Positions 16,561-26,983 of a stretch of 64,000 nucleotides of DNA are shown piece by piece. The DNA is taken from positions 1,550,001 to 1,614,000 of the forward strand of contig CAVVOI010000012.1 in NCBI GenBank assembly GCA_963749825.1, given 5' to 3'. Numbering within the stretch: position 1 is the stretch's first letter; every line of letters starts with the position of its first letter. A program made the translations under genes and the position numbers. This stretch comes from UBA11865 sp963749825. GTDB taxonomy: Bacteria; Chloroflexota; Anaerolineae; Promineifilales; Promineifilaceae. A model generated the notes under the pieces. The model had not been told where the DNA came from and ran no database searches. It was given only the letters and a program-made list of their open reading frames with translations.

Positions 16561-17484
16561 TCATGACGACCATCGAAAATGGCGATCGAGTTCTGAAGAG
16601 TATGAACCGCCAATGGTATCGCGATTTTCTTTGAGCCAATCCGAAAAGTTGGTGGGCCCGTTGGGTTCCTGTCGGGAAGTGAGTAGATTACCCATTAAGC
16701 CCCTGAGTTCATTCCTGGTCAGGATCACATCCCTCATGAAGAAACCAACAAATTTACCCAAGAGTAATCCTACCTCTGGCGATACATTCACCAGGCTGAC
16801 ATTCTTTCCCATGGCGGCCGAAATGGTTTCAACAAGTTCTCGATAAGTATAGGTCTCGGAACCAATCGCGTCGACAGTTTCTGGTCCATTTTGTGACGCG
16901 CACCCATAAGCGATTGAAGCCAGGTCAGCCACAAAAACCGGCTGAACCTTATACTCCCCGTCACCCATGATTGGAAACAGCGGAAATTTTCGTATGAGCC
17001 AGGCGATATTGTTAACCAGTATGTCTTCTTTACCAAAGACCAAGGTCGGCCGCACGATAGTATAGGGAACACCTGACTGCTTTAGGGCTTCTTCTTGTTG
17101 CCCTTTGCCCGCGTAGTACGGTAAATCTGAATCTACTGAAGCATGGGTGACGCTGATGTGCACGATTTTTTTGACGCCGGCCTTAGCGGCGCAGACAAAG
17201 AGTGCCCGGGTGTTTTCGACGGCTTGATCGAAAGTCATTCCACCGTGCGCAAATCGAATCCAATAAGTATTGTAAAGGGTATCGACGTCACGCAATGTCT
17301 CCGTTAACCGATCGGGCCGGTCGAAGTTGTAAGGATGGGCAACGACTCGCGACCCGAAAGGGTTGGGCTTATCGACGTGGGTGGTGATGGTCTTAACCGG
17401 CCGTCCTTTCTGGAGCAGTTGGGCAGCAATATAACGGCCGATATAGCCAAATGCGCCGGTTACGACGTCTGTGACTTCGGGCAA
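16561..17484 (-). CDS. NmrA-like atypical SDR (NAD(P)-binding)
   Basis: 307 residues. The N-terminal Rossmann motif TGAFGYIGRYIA (GxxGxxG) binds NAD(P). The region around YYAGKGQQEEALKQSGVPYTIVRPTLVFG is typical of NmrA/NAD-dependent epimerase-like proteins; the Tyr-x-x-x-Lys pair of classical SDRs is replaced by YYAGKGQ. The start is TTG at 17484: AAGGAG lies five bases upstream and the Rossmann strand begins at once. Related proteins are annotated as NADH-ubiquinone oxidoreductase subunit-like or as sugar epimerases; the substrate cannot be told. Stands alone. Confidence 0.85.
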   Translation of the reverse strand: MPEVTDVVTGAFGYIGRYIAAQLLQKGRPVKTITTHVDKPNPFGSRVVAHPYNFDRPDRLTETLRDVDTLYNTYWIRFAHGGMTFDQAVENTRALFVCAAKAGVKKIVHISVTHASVDSDLPYYAGKGQQEEALKQSGVPYTIVRPTLVFGKEDILVNNIAWLIRKFPLFPIMGDGEYKVQPVFVADLASIAYGCASQNGPETVDAIGSETYTYRELVETISAAMGKNVSLVNVSPEVGLLLGKFVGFFMRDVILTRNELRGLMGNLLTSRQEPNGPTNFSDWLKENRDTIGGSYSSELDRHFRWSS

Positions 17485-17921
17485 TATAACTCCTTATCAT
17501 TTCCAGACATGAAACGTTTGAGATCTAATGTGTGAATACGAGAATCATCACTTAACATAAAGTTACAATGAGTGATTTCGAGACTTTCTCCTGTCGGAGT
17601 TAATTTGGCTGAAATCCTTAATGCAGGCCAACAGTCATATCGTAAAACTATTGTTACTCGTCCAGAATGTGAGACTCCTCGACTGTCTCTCAACTTTATT
17701 GTTACACCAATATCAAGATTACTAAAAGTCGAACAGTCGAATACAGCCCCTCCAGATAAAAGAGTTGCCGTCTTGTATCGGCCTTGCAGCTAAGTTAGGC
17801 CATGTGGCTACCCCTTATTCCACCACCCGGCGGATGAGCAGACTAGAGTTTTCGATTAGAGTGTAAGCTGTGCCGTCTTAAGGACAACTTCGAGTCTATT
17901 TCACAGACGGAGGGATGCTAG
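17485..17921. other. divergent intergenic region
   Basis: About 435 bases between the divergent SDR and hydrolase genes. Short open frames occur but lack ribosome sites and homology. It presumably holds both promoters; none is consensus. Confidence 0.4.
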
Positions 17922-19925
17922 ATGAAACAATTACTAACAGTGGCGATCATGATGACCGCGGCGGTGCTTTTTAGACCGGTCAGCGCCCATACTGAGGTCG
18001 AAGGACCACCCGATGTAGGGAAGGTATCATCCATTCAATGCCCGATTGAAGTGCCTGAATCGGTTGAAACCGAATGTGGGGCTTTGCAGGTGCCGGAAAA
18101 TTATGCCGATCCGGATAGCGTTAACATACAGTTGCCCTATATTATTTTGCACAGCCCAAATCCGAATCAGGCGCCGGACCCTTTGATCTTCACGCAGGGC
18201 GGCCCCGGCTATAGTTCGCTAGAATCATGTCTGGTCTTTCGTCAATTCGCCGATGCTGGCAGATCGGGATGTGATCATCTTTGAGCAAAGAGGCAATCGC
18301 TATGCTGATCCGGCGCTTATGTGTGATTCGTCGATCTGGTGGGAAGTTGAGCCAGGGCACACGCCTTGCCTGGATTCGATCAAGGAAAAAGGCGTAGATA
18401 TAACGCAGTATCATACGCAAAATATCGTCCGCGATATGATGACGCTACGCCAGGCACTCGGCTACGAGCAGTGGAACCTGTACGGATCTTCTTTCAGCAC
18501 GTCCCTGATGCTGTTATTAATGGAGGCTGATCCCGAAGGGATTCGGAGCGCCATCTTGCAATCAGTCAAACCACCAAATGAGACAACTTTTGCACACGAA
18601 GCTGACTCCCCGTTACGGGCGATCCAACAGATGTTTAACGATTGCGCGGCCGATAGTCGATGCGCGGTGGCTTATCCAGAATCTGGAATCTCAATTTTAT
18701 GAAGTGGTAAAAGAGTTGAACGAAACACCGGTTGAGGTGGAAGTAAAAAGATTCGACCGATAGCGAGCCAATCCCCTTGGAAATTGACGGCGATTTGTTC
18801 ATCGACTGGATCATCATCGACAAATTTTACCAGCCCGCTTTTCCGCCTCATGGCATCGCTTACCTGCCGATGCTGATCGGCGAGGTCAGTCGCGGTAATT
18901 TGACGCCCTTGGAATATGCCGCTCAAAGCTACTGGAAGGAGATGGTGAAAAATCCACAATGGTCTTTGGGTTTGTTTCTGGCCATCAACTGCCAGCAGGA
19001 TCTGCCGGCTGCAGGAAGTAACCGGCCGGCAAATGATTTAGCCGCCAGCGATAGGTTGGATGGATTTACCCGATCGGCCGCGCAACGAACCATCTGTGCC
19101 GCCTGGAACTTACCGGCGCTGCCCCCAACCGCAACAGAATATGTGAAAAGTGATATTCCAGCCTTGGTGCTGGCCGGATCTTATGATCCGGTTACACCTC
19201 CGGAATGGAGCCGGGTCACGGCCGATCACTTAGCCAACAGCACCTTCGTCGAGTTTGAGGGATACGGGCATGATGTCACCTTAAACAATCCTTGTGCCGA
19301 AGGACTACAAGCGACATTTCTGAACAATCCTCAAGGCATACTTGACATAAGTTGTATCGATAAAGCACCGGGACCATCATTCATCTTACCTGATGATGTC
19401 TTCATCGCGCCCGGTCTGGCCAACAGCGGTGATGATATCTCCATTGGCGATTCCCGCGGGGTGGCCTGGATCGAGACAATAGCGCTGATTGGCATGTTTG
19501 GGCTGCTATTTGCGCTGGTTGCCCTGTTAGTACTCGGGGTGGCCTGGCTGGTGAAGTGGCGGAAAGTAGAGGCCGGTCTTGATATAACAGCCGCTATCGC
19601 CTACTTTCTGACTCTAGTGATGGTTTTATCATCGTTATTGGCGATACCGGTGCTGACCACGCAGATCAATGCTGAGTATTTGGGCGGCAACGAACTGCTC
19701 TATTCTTTAGGTCCGAGTCGCGATTTTCGCCCAGCGGCACTTTTAGCCTGGATTTCACCGTTAGCAGGTTTGATGATCCTGACCCTGGCCACAATGACGC
19801 TGTGGGCTTTCTTGGCCCGGCGCTGGCCACGCGGTTTTCGAATTCTGACGTCGCTGGTCGTGCTGGCTTCACTTCCGGTAGTAATGCTAGGCCTACGATG
19901 GGGGCTGTTTACGATGTTGGTGTAA
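17922..19925 (+). pseudogene. secreted alpha/beta hydrolase (TAP-like) with membrane tail, three frameshifts
   Basis: ATG 17922 follows GGAGGG. A signal peptide (MKQLLTVAIMMTAAVLFRPV) leads to the lid-strand region LIFTQGGPGYSS of tripeptidyl-aminopeptidase-like hydrolases. Frame changes near 18255, 18690 and 18765 split the rest: VIIFEQRG and the nucleophile region LYGSSFSTSL, then LESQFYEVVKELNETP, then the C-terminal domain with Asp (AGSYDPVTPPEW) and His (GYGHDVTL). The nucleophile motif reads GSSFS where GxSxG is usual. After the catalytic domain come four or five membrane helices (from about 19470), not part of the standard family. Three separate breaks make function unlikely unless the sequence is wrong. 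Confidence 0.8.
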
Positions 19926-20011
19926 ATCTACTACCTTAATGCATTATTGCCACGACTAAGAGAAAGAAGTGTTAATGGCAATGACCTGATTTGGCCGATG
20001 GGTACTGGGAG

Positions 20012-20255
20012 TGGGAAAGCGCCCCGGATCATCATCCGATGGATCCAGAGAGAGCCAGGTTACCGGCATCTCCAGCATCTCTATCCAATCGCTGACACAA
20101 ATTGTTTTGCCAAATCCTGCCGGAGCTGATACGAGAGTCAACTTCCTGCCGGATGCCAATCCTTCATTCAATCGCTGGATCTGGTACGGCCGGTGAATTA
20201 ACCTGCGATGGAGCGAAGGACAATTTAATTTGGTAACCAGTAAGTTATCCATCAT
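20012..20255 (-). pseudogene. MalT/LuxR-type ATPase regulator, N-terminal stub
   Basis: Begins MDNLLVTKLNCPSLHRRLIH and reaches the Walker A SAPAGFGKT and WLSLDPSDDDPGRF, the start of MalT-like STAND transcription regulators. Homology stops there; the winged-helix, TPR and LuxR DNA-binding parts are missing. Its ATG overlaps the stop of the ABC permease gene by four bases (ATGA), so it once may have been cotranslated with the transporter. Confidence 0.75.
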
Positions 20256-21021
20256 GATGTTTGATCTGCCACTTCCCACCAAATGAAGGTGACCGCTATC
20301 CCGACGATGCCGGTTAAGAAGATGATCACATAACTGATTAGCTCAAGCTCGGCGCCTTGTGAATATAAGGCCGGTATGGACCAGGGAAAGTATTCTCCCC
20401 AACCGGCAATGGCGATGATTTGGGCCAGGAATATGGTCAGGATAGCCACTCCTACCGGCGGCAAATAACCTTGTCCGGCGCTGGCGAAGAAAATAATGGG
20501 CATGACGCTAGCGATGGTGAGCCCGGCCGTTATGGCTAAGGTGAGCCCACCTTGCCAGATGAGTTGTGCCGACATTTGAGGCAGAGTAACCAAGAGACCA
20601 ATTACAAGACCGAGCAAACAGACTAAGGCTACCAGGGCGGCCGACCACAGAATCATGACGACGAATTTAGCTAATACGACAGCCGATCGCGAAGTAGGTA
20701 GAGCCAGTAGGTCTTTCGCCGTGCGATCAGAAAACTCGCGACCAAATATCCAGCTGCCAATGAGGCTAAAAAGTATGAGACCGCCAATGGCCACACCCTG
20801 AGAGAGAAGGTCGAGGTAAGATGGCCAATCGGCAACCCCGGCCGTGAGCTGCGCCTTGGCGCTGATTAGGCCAACCTGGCGGGCAAATTCGGGATCCTTT
20901 AAGATAACCATGAAGAAACCACCTATCAGCGGCAGCAGTAGAAATCCAATCCCGGTAAGCAAAGGTATTTTAGAACGACGAGCTTTGAACGTTCAACCCA
21001 AATTGACGGACTATAGTTCAT
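20252..21021 (-). pseudogene. ABC-2 type permease, one frameshift near the N-terminus
   Basis: Six hydrophobic segments are visible in the main frame (LLTGIGFLLLPLIGGFFMVIL through IIFLTGIVGIAVTFIW), plus the conserved cytoplasmic stretch IFGREFSDRTAKDLLALPTSR of BcrB/NatB-like permeases. The true start is ATG 21021, reading MNYSPSIWVERSKL; one base is missing near 20985, after which the frame RRSKIPLLTG continues. The ATG directly follows the TGA of the ATPase gene (TGAATG). Would form the membrane part of a drug or lantibiotic exporter. Confidence 0.8.
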
Positions 21022-21952
21022 TCAATTTTCGTTCTCTCCCTCAAGACCGACTAGGCGCAGAAAGTATTGCTCGAGGTCTTCTTTTTCAACTGTCAAGCAT
21101 GGTTGGTGGGTGACCCTGGTTGACAAGAAGCGTGGCGATATCATCCGGCCGTTCGACGGCCTGCTACATCCTTCACTTCAATGACGCCATTCAAGGAGAA
21201 GTCCGCTGTGAAACCGGCATTGTTCAGCACAGAATGCGGGCGGCTGGCATGTTGCGGGCACTATTAACAAACGATGACGACGGTTGCGTTCGAGTTCATC
21301 GATATCAAGTTCTTGAAGCAAAGAGCCTTGATGAATGATGCCGATACGTTGAGCCAAACGCGACACTTCAGCCAGGACATGGCTCGACATGAAAATGTGA
21401 CGCCTTGTTCTCGCGCCAGATCGATGAGCAGATTACGAATTTCGACGATCCCAGCCGGATCCAAACCGTTAGCCGGTTCGTCTAGGATGAGCAGTTCCGG
21501 GTTGTGCATTAAGGCTTTGGCCAGCCCCAGGCGTTGCTTGTTGCCGTGGGAAAGCTTGCCCGCCCTGCCGGTTGGCATAAGGGGTCAAGTCCAGCCGCTC
21601 AATGATGCGATCCACGGCTTTTGGCACGGTACCAGGACGTAGCCTGCGCATGACTTCCAGATTCTGGCGCACGGTGAGATCTGGATAAGCATCGGCCGTC
21701 TCGACTAAATAACCAACAGAATCCCACGGTTTTTTGCCACCAACATGAATTCCTGTTACCTAGCACATTTGCTTCGCCAGAAGTCGGCTTGACCATTCCT
21801 AGCAGCATACGAATGGTCGTCGTCTTGCCGGCACCATTCAGACCCAGAAAGGCATAGATTTCACCCGCAGCAACTCGCAATGATACGCCGTTTACGGCCG
21901 TTACATCACCGTATTTTTTCAGCAGGTTATTGGTTTCGATCGCGACTGTCAT
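21022..21952 (-). pseudogene. ABC transporter ATPase (BcrA/NatA type), several frameshifts
   Basis: Homology runs through three frames. It contains Walker A (GLNGAGKTTTIRM), then VGYLVETADAYPDLTVRQNLEVM, the signature (LSHGNKQRLGLAKAL), Walker B (LLILDEPANGLDPAG) and the switch (MSSHVLAEVSRLAQRIGII). The end is DLEQYFLRLVGLEGENEN followed by TGA next to the permease ATG. Breaks fall near 21750, 21575, 21400, 21200 and 21080. With so many breaks it is a pseudogene or a poorly sequenced stretch. The family exports peptides or drugs. Confidence 0.82.
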
Positions 21953-22178
21953 TTTGGATCTCAGATATGCCGGTTGATTTCCCAGGCAACTATATTACAA
22001 AGATGCGATGGATACGACTGAAATTAAATATCGGCATAGCGATCATTCGATTTCAGTCATGGGTGACGGGTCTATGAGTTAGGTCTGCTGCTTCTCTCAA
22101 TCCTTGTCAGATTGGCGGAGTGTATGATGCGGGTGATATTGCTTGGAAGCCAACCCGACCTCGCAGCCTTTGCAATAG

Positions 22179-23010
22179 CTACGATCTGACAACACCACGC
22201 ACGAAAAGCGCGAAAGGTATGAAGCAGATCAGGCCCATAATGAAGACCACGACAATATCGACCAGTCCAAAAGGTAGCATCGGTCAACAGGGGCTGCAAG
22301 AGCAAAATCACGATTAAGCCGATGAATAACATGCTGGTCTGAAAAAGTAGCCCAGTGCCACTTACATAGCCAAGTGCCTGGCGTCGCCAAAGCAACACTC
22401 CGCCAATAATCCAGGCTGGCGCTATCAAGAAGTCAACCACCAGGAGGGCGAGTTCTGTGTCTGAGCTAAGGGCCTGGTTGAAGAGAGAGCCGGCCATTTC
22501 AAAGATTGCCCGCAATAGAAACAGTGTACTGAGACCGACTAAGACTCCACCAGCGAATCTTTCCGGAACCAAGCCCGCAAGTCGTCTTTGTACGGCTTTT
22601 CCGTCAATATTGGCTACAAAGCCGATCATTGTATAAAGACTCAATCCAAACAGCGTAATGTAAAATAGATATACCCAACTCAAGGGCATGGCGAAAACAT
22701 AAACGAAGTAGTTGTAGCTGACATAGAAGAGCGCTCCCGGCCAAAATAACAGGCCAATGAGTTTGCCACGCCTCGCCAACCACATCGAGACTAACAGGAT
22801 AGGTACTCCGATGACCAGGCTGACAACGTCGTTGGCGATGAAGGTCTCCAATAATTCTTCTTCTGGATAGATATCGGTCCGGTACAAGATACCGGCAGTG
22901 GACACACCAGCCATCATAAGAGCGATGATCAGAGAGGATATATAGGCAAATCTGAGACCGCCTCTGATTGGCAGAGAATTGGCCAGAGAGCTTTTATCTG
23001 TTGGTTTCAT
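22179..23010 (-). pseudogene. seven-to-eight-helix membrane protein, frameshifted at the C-terminus
   Basis: ATG 23010 (MKPTDKSSLANSLPIRGGLRF) starts a protein of about 276 residues with seven or eight hydrophobic helices. No motif links it to a named family; I do not recognise a function. In the reading frame as sequenced, after LLLQPLLTDA the frame fails. Shifting one base near 22272 gives PFGLVDIVVVFIMGLICFIP and a stop at 22179, a natural last helix. It lies upstream of the ABC exporter genes on the same strand but with a gap of about 230 bases. Confidence 0.6.
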
Positions 23011-23026
23011 GTCCTTGCTTCCTAGT

Positions 23027-23196
23027 TTCACTACGGGCAGGAAAGCGCCATCCTTGCAATAGGTCCACCGGATCCCCATCACCAGCAGGTCCGCTGAAGA
23101 ACAACCAAACCTGCTTTTTAGGCAGTAATTTCTCGTTACGCTTTAAAAATTTCACAGCTTCTTTGCGCTATTTGCCGATGTAAGCCGCGCTACCAG
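23027..23196 (-). pseudogene. flavodoxin-like remnant
   Basis: The minus strand reads SAAYIGK, a TAG in place of the usual Trp, then RKEAVKFLKRNEKLLPKK, QVWLFFSGPAGDGDPVDLL and QGWRFP. This is the middle of a flavodoxin or protoporphyrinogen-oxidase-like flavodoxin domain (WLFSSGP is diagnostic). Both ends are missing. A fossil. Confidence 0.65.
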
Positions 23197-23537
23197 CTTT
23201 CGATTATCCATTTCACCCTCTAACTATTTCCAGACCGATTGCCCGGATTCTCTACTTCACTATCGAGAGTATCCATCAATTAGCGCAGCCAAGTCACGTG
23301 TACTTGGTCATCAAATTAGGGGGATAGAAGTCACTATTGAACTGTGCAACGGCTTCCAACCCTAGGGGATTTGTCTTGAAATCTGCCTACCGGCTACGTG
23401 ACCGTAATGGCTACGTAAGATTCTTGACATTAACTCGTAACCCTCTTCCATTATCATAGCTATCGTCTTGGCCCAATCGCCGATTTCCGATAACCAAGTC
23501 TTTATTAAAATATCACATAACAAAGGACAACGTCACC
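23197..23537. other. intergenic region with possible promoter
   Basis: About 340 bases. TTGACA at 23424-23429 is a consensus -35 hexamer with a poor -10 (CATTAT, 19 bases on) ahead of the redoxin gene on the plus strand. No other structure seen. Confidence 0.35.
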
Positions 23538-24252
23538 ATGAGAAGATCTGCTTATTTGTTCGCGGTAATCGTCGTTCTGTTCCTGCTTTCCGCCTGCAGC
23601 ACTTCCCAGTCACAAGAACAACCAAGCGAAGCAGCGGCCGCGGCAGCCCCCGTCATTCAAAGTGAAACAGAGCAGGCGGCTGAACCTTCCAATGCTTCTG
23701 AGCCCACTTCTGAAGAACAATCCGACCCACAGGAAACGGAAATGCCTGGCGATATGGAAGAGCAGCCGGAAACGATGGCTGAGACGATGGCATCGGAAAC
23801 GATGGCTAAGACCGCCGGTCTGGCAGCAAATAGCCTTAACCAATGCTCGGACAGGCGAGACTTTCACTTTGGCTGACTTCGAGGGCCAGACTGTCTTTGT
23901 CGAACCGATGGCCACCTGGTGTAGCAATTGTCGCCGCCAGTTGCATAGCGTGCGTGGTGCCAAAGAACAACTCGCCGGCGAAGACGTCGTCTTCGTTGCT
24001 CTGAGTGTGGAGACCAATATCGACGATGCCACCTTGGCCAGCTATGCCAATGGGGAAGGCTTCGATTGGTTGTTCGCGGTGGTTACACCTGAACTGCTGG
24101 GACTTTTGGCCGATGAATTCGGCCGGTCAATCGCCAACCCGCCGGCAACGCCCCACTTCATCATCCGGGCTGATGGGTCAATCACGGATCTGGTAACCGG
24201 CGTCGAGCCTTCGGACCAAATCGTAGCCCAAATTATCGCCGCCCAGGGCTAA
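23538..24252 (+). pseudogene. thioredoxin-like (TlpA-type) lipoprotein, one frameshift
   Basis: ATG 23538 follows an AAAGGA-type site. A lipoprotein signal with lipobox LLSACS is followed by a Glu/Pro-rich linker with METMA repeats. The frame breaks near 23830; the next frame reads LTNARTGETFTLADFEGQTVFVE, the catalytic WCSNC, and a full thioredoxin fold to TGVEPSDQIVAQIIAAQG. It would reduce or exchange extracytoplasmic disulfides, fed by the CcdA-type carrier encoded 63 bases downstream. If the shift is a sequencing error the gene is intact, as its functional partner is. Confidence 0.82.
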
Positions 24253-24315
24253 GCGAAATGGCTCGTCAATCGAAATTTTTCTGAAAACGAGAACCGTAAC
24301 TCACCAAGAACAAGT

Positions 24316-24981
24316 ATGAACGAATTACTCCAGGCTTTTATACTCGGCAACACGGCCATCCTGACTAATGTCTGCGTCCTACCACTCTATCCAGGTCTGA
24401 TAGCATTTCTGGCCGGCACGGCCAGTGAGAGGCGATCTCGCCGTACCACTCATTTTTTGGGTTTTTTCGTTCTGGCTGGAGTGTTGAGCTTGATGATCGT
24501 CATTGGCTGGCTGCTGTTTGCTTTTCAGCGGTCATTCGGCGACATTTTGCCTTACCTGTTGCCCGTCATTTATGGTCTGGTGATTCTCATGGGGGTGCTG
24601 ATGTTGAGTGGGCGGAATCCTTTCGCCCGGATAGGCACGATCCAGGCTCCGGTACTTCGCAATCCATACGCGGCCGCCTTCATCTACGGACTGCTTTTGG
24701 GCCCGATGACCTTGCCTTGTACAGGTCCATTGATCGTCAGCGCTTTTTTACTGGGAGCCGGCAGCGCGGCCGGGCTGGCTGGCAACCTGCTCTACTTCTT
24801 AGCCTTTGGCTTAGGCTTTGGCTGGCCACTGATCGTACTTCCCCTCATAGCCCTACCCTTGCAGCGGCGTTTCACCGGTTGGACAGCCAATAATTATAAG
24901 GTACTGACCAGGATATCGGGCGTGCTTTTAGTGACCATTGGCGTCGTTGGCGTCATCTATGACCTGGCGCCAAACATTTGA
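24316..24981 (+). CDS. ccdA: CcdA-type thiol-disulfide membrane carrier
   Basis: 221 residues with six membrane helices. Two Cys residues in helices 1 and 4 lie in the expected contexts: LTNVCVLPLYPG and TLPCTGPL. CcdA/DsbD-type proteins carry reducing power from cytoplasmic thioredoxin across the membrane to an extracytoplasmic redoxin. The redoxin lipoprotein gene directly upstream on the same strand is the obvious client. No cytochrome c maturation genes are in view. Confidence 0.9.
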   Translation: MNELLQAFILGNTAILTNVCVLPLYPGLIAFLAGTASERRSRRTTHFLGFFVLAGVLSLMIVIGWLLFAFQRSFGDILPYLLPVIYGLVILMGVLMLSGRNPFARIGTIQAPVLRNPYAAAFIYGLLLGPMTLPCTGPLIVSAFLLGAGSAAGLAGNLLYFLAFGLGFGWPLIVLPLIALPLQRRFTGWTANNYKVLTRISGVLLVTIGVVGVIYDLAPNI

Positions 24982-24992
24982 AAACGGCCGAG

Positions 24993-25553
24993 CTAATAGT
25001 ACTCTTCTATCCCAAATCCAAATTGTTTGTCTTGCTCCGTCTTGCGGATGAAATGGTTGAGCCGTTTCTCGAATTCGCCGGGCCTATTTCTAGCAACATC
25101 AATGAAGGCAATCCGAATGCGTTGGTACGATCCAGAATATCGCTGGAAGTTTTCCCAGGCTACATGGTTAGCTTGCAGCACGGCCACGATATCGGCCGGG
25201 AACTCATACTCTTGGCTGATGATATCGCTTACGGAGGCCAGTACATCCGACATGACCATATCCTGATCGACCAATCTTCTCAGCCTTTCGATATTGGTTT
25301 GTGAATAATTGCTGTGCGGTTTTCTGGGCGTAAAGCGCTGGGCATACTTGTCCTCGTCAATTCCTTTGGTAATGCTGTCGATCCAGCCGAAGCAAAGCGC
25401 TTCTTCGACGGCATCGATTGTAAGGAATACGGGCTTTCCCGGAATGTTTCCGGGGTAAACTAACCAGATCTCTTCCTCCGATTGGTAGTTTTCTTTCAAC
25501 CACTCGCGCCATTCCTGACGATCGGTAACATATAACAAATTGGTGATATTCAT
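24993..25553 (-). CDS. YdeI/OmpD-associated family protein
   Basis: 186 residues with the family core: WREWLKENYQSEEEIWLVYPG, a conserved EEALCFGWIDSITKGIDEDKYAQRFTPRKP block, and the C-terminal NFQRYSGSYQRIRIAFIDVARNRPGEFEKRL with the terminal R-x-K signature of domain YdeI. The biochemical role is not established; some members were tied to bacteriocin or peptide resistance. Convergent with ccdA, with 11 bases between. Downstream of the DUF1801 gene on the same strand. Confidence 0.88.
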   Translation of the reverse strand: MNITNLLYVTDRQEWREWLKENYQSEEEIWLVYPGNIPGKPVFLTIDAVEEALCFGWIDSITKGIDEDKYAQRFTPRKPHSNYSQTNIERLRRLVDQDMVMSDVLASVSDIISQEYEFPADIVAVLQANHVAWENFQRYSGSYQRIRIAFIDVARNRPGEFEKRLNHFIRKTEQDKQFGFGIEEYY

Positions 25554-25565
25554 AGTCAGCTGGAA

Positions 25566-26014
25566 TCAGTTTTGTTCGTGGCCGGCAAGTCTGGCCACTG
25601 GCCATTGGTCGCGAGCCATATGGTCCACTGACTTACTGATCAGATCTTTTAAGATATCCAGATCCACATCGGCCAATTTATTGATGTAAAGACATGATTT
25701 GCCAGTCTTATATTTACCGAGTTTAGCCAGCAACGGTTCATATTCGTCAAATCCAGACATAATGTAGAGGGTCAAGCTCTGTTTTCTTGGCGAAAAACCA
25801 GACAGAAACCACTCTGCTTCCTGACCCGAGGTGTACTTATAATGATAGCTGCCGAAACCGATAATACTCGTACCCCACATCACCGGCTCCTCACCTGTAA
25901 CCTCCTGCATGAGCCTCAGGATAGCGTAACTATTTTCACGTTTTTAACGTTGGACACACCGTCGAGACACGCTTCTACGCTGGCATCGTTCTTCTGGGTC
26001 TTCAACTCCGCCAT
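25566..26014 (-). pseudogene. DUF1801 (YdhG-like) protein, frameshifted
   Basis: The main frame contains LMQEVTGEEPVMWGTSIIGFGSYHYKY, WFLSGFSPRKQSLTLYIM and KLGKYKTGKSCLYI, diagnostic of DUF1801. The first codons lie in another frame: ATG 26014 (MAELKTQKNDASVEACLDGV) with GGAGG upstream, then a shift near 25943 to NSYAILRLMQEV. One indel separates the parts. Role unknown; members have an iron-chaperone-like fold. The start lies four bases after the stop of the acyltransferase gene. Confidence 0.8.
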
Positions 26015-26017
26015 AAG

Positions 26018-26812
26018 TTAATTACCTCCAATAGGCTCAATCAAGCCATACCCTTGTTCTATCAAACCCATCAGTTCATTTCCAAAACGGGCGATAGGCG
26101 CGCCATCGACAATATCGTGATCGACACTGAGGGTGATGTGCAAGTACTCCCGGACCTCGATTTTCCCTTCAACAACGCCTGGCTTTTCAGCGATGCTTCC
26201 TAAGGCCAAGGTGAGCGTAAAGTTGGGCATGGTAATGGCCCAGCTCGCCCCCCTACTGAACATACCCACGGCCGTTACCATTACGGAACTGGAATATTCT
26301 CGAAATGACTGGGGGACGCGCAGAACCACCCAGTAAAATATCCTGCGTACAAACCAGGGTAGGAACAGAAACCAGGACATGAACCGAGATTCATCTGTCT
26401 TCGCCGGCGTTGATTGGACGGCCCGGATTTCATCGTGTATTTGGCGATAGGACTTCCTGTTGACTGATTTTATGATATAGGGCATAGGGATTCGCCGGCC
26501 GTCTCTCACCGTTTCGATCATCGTCACGATGTTAACACCTTCAAAGATCACCAATCGGCCTCGCCAATTTTTATAGGCGTGGAGTTCCGGATGTTGATCG
26601 ATGGCCTGCCCTAAACAATTGATGATGAAGGCGGTGAAGGAAAGCTTTTCGCCTGACACCCTTTCGCGATCGCGGATGTATTCCCGAGCTTTGGTGACAT
26701 CTACTTCAGCCAAGCCATGGACGATATGTTTACCCCGACCGAGCCGGCCTGCATCCAAGGAAAATCTACGGCTAGAGGGAATGGGGATTGTCTTATACTT
26801 TTCTTTATTCAT
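26018..26812 (-). CDS. E2-like 2-oxoacid dehydrogenase acyltransferase domain, no lipoyl domain
   Basis: 264 residues from ATG 26812 (MNKEKYKTIPIPSSRRF), the usual start of the homology. It has the chloramphenicol-acetyltransferase-like fold of the E2 catalytic domain, with VHGLAEVDVTKAREYI, VNIVTMIETVRDGRRIPMPYII and the catalytic LSVDHDIVDGAPIARF (HxxxDG). Lipoyl and E1/E3-binding domains are absent, and no E1 or E3 gene is near. An insertion with SRFMSWFLFLPWFVRRIFYWVVLRVP looks like a membrane-touching hairpin. Such stand-alone proteins probably acylate other substrates; unknown here. Confidence 0.82.
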   Translation of the reverse strand: MNKEKYKTIPIPSSRRFSLDAGRLGRGKHIVHGLAEVDVTKAREYIRDRERVSGEKLSFTAFIINCLGQAIDQHPELHAYKNWRGRLVIFEGVNIVTMIETVRDGRRIPMPYIIKSVNRKSYRQIHDEIRAVQSTPAKTDESRFMSWFLFLPWFVRRIFYWVVLRVPQSFREYSSSVMVTAVGMFSRGASWAITMPNFTLTLALGSIAEKPGVVEGKIEVREYLHITLSVDHDIVDGAPIARFGNELMGLIEQGYGLIEPIGGN

Positions 26813-26983
26813 ATCTCGGAGCCAGGTATGTTGATCGAGATTAAGCGCAATGATAGTGTGACACAAGTCTCGTTTAAAGAAAAGTGCATACGGTGTCAAA
26901 ATTGGGGTTTAGTACACAAATTTACTGTTCCTTGAAATCAACAGGAGCGGTCTCGCGTTGCTTTCAGGTACAATTGCAGTCTA

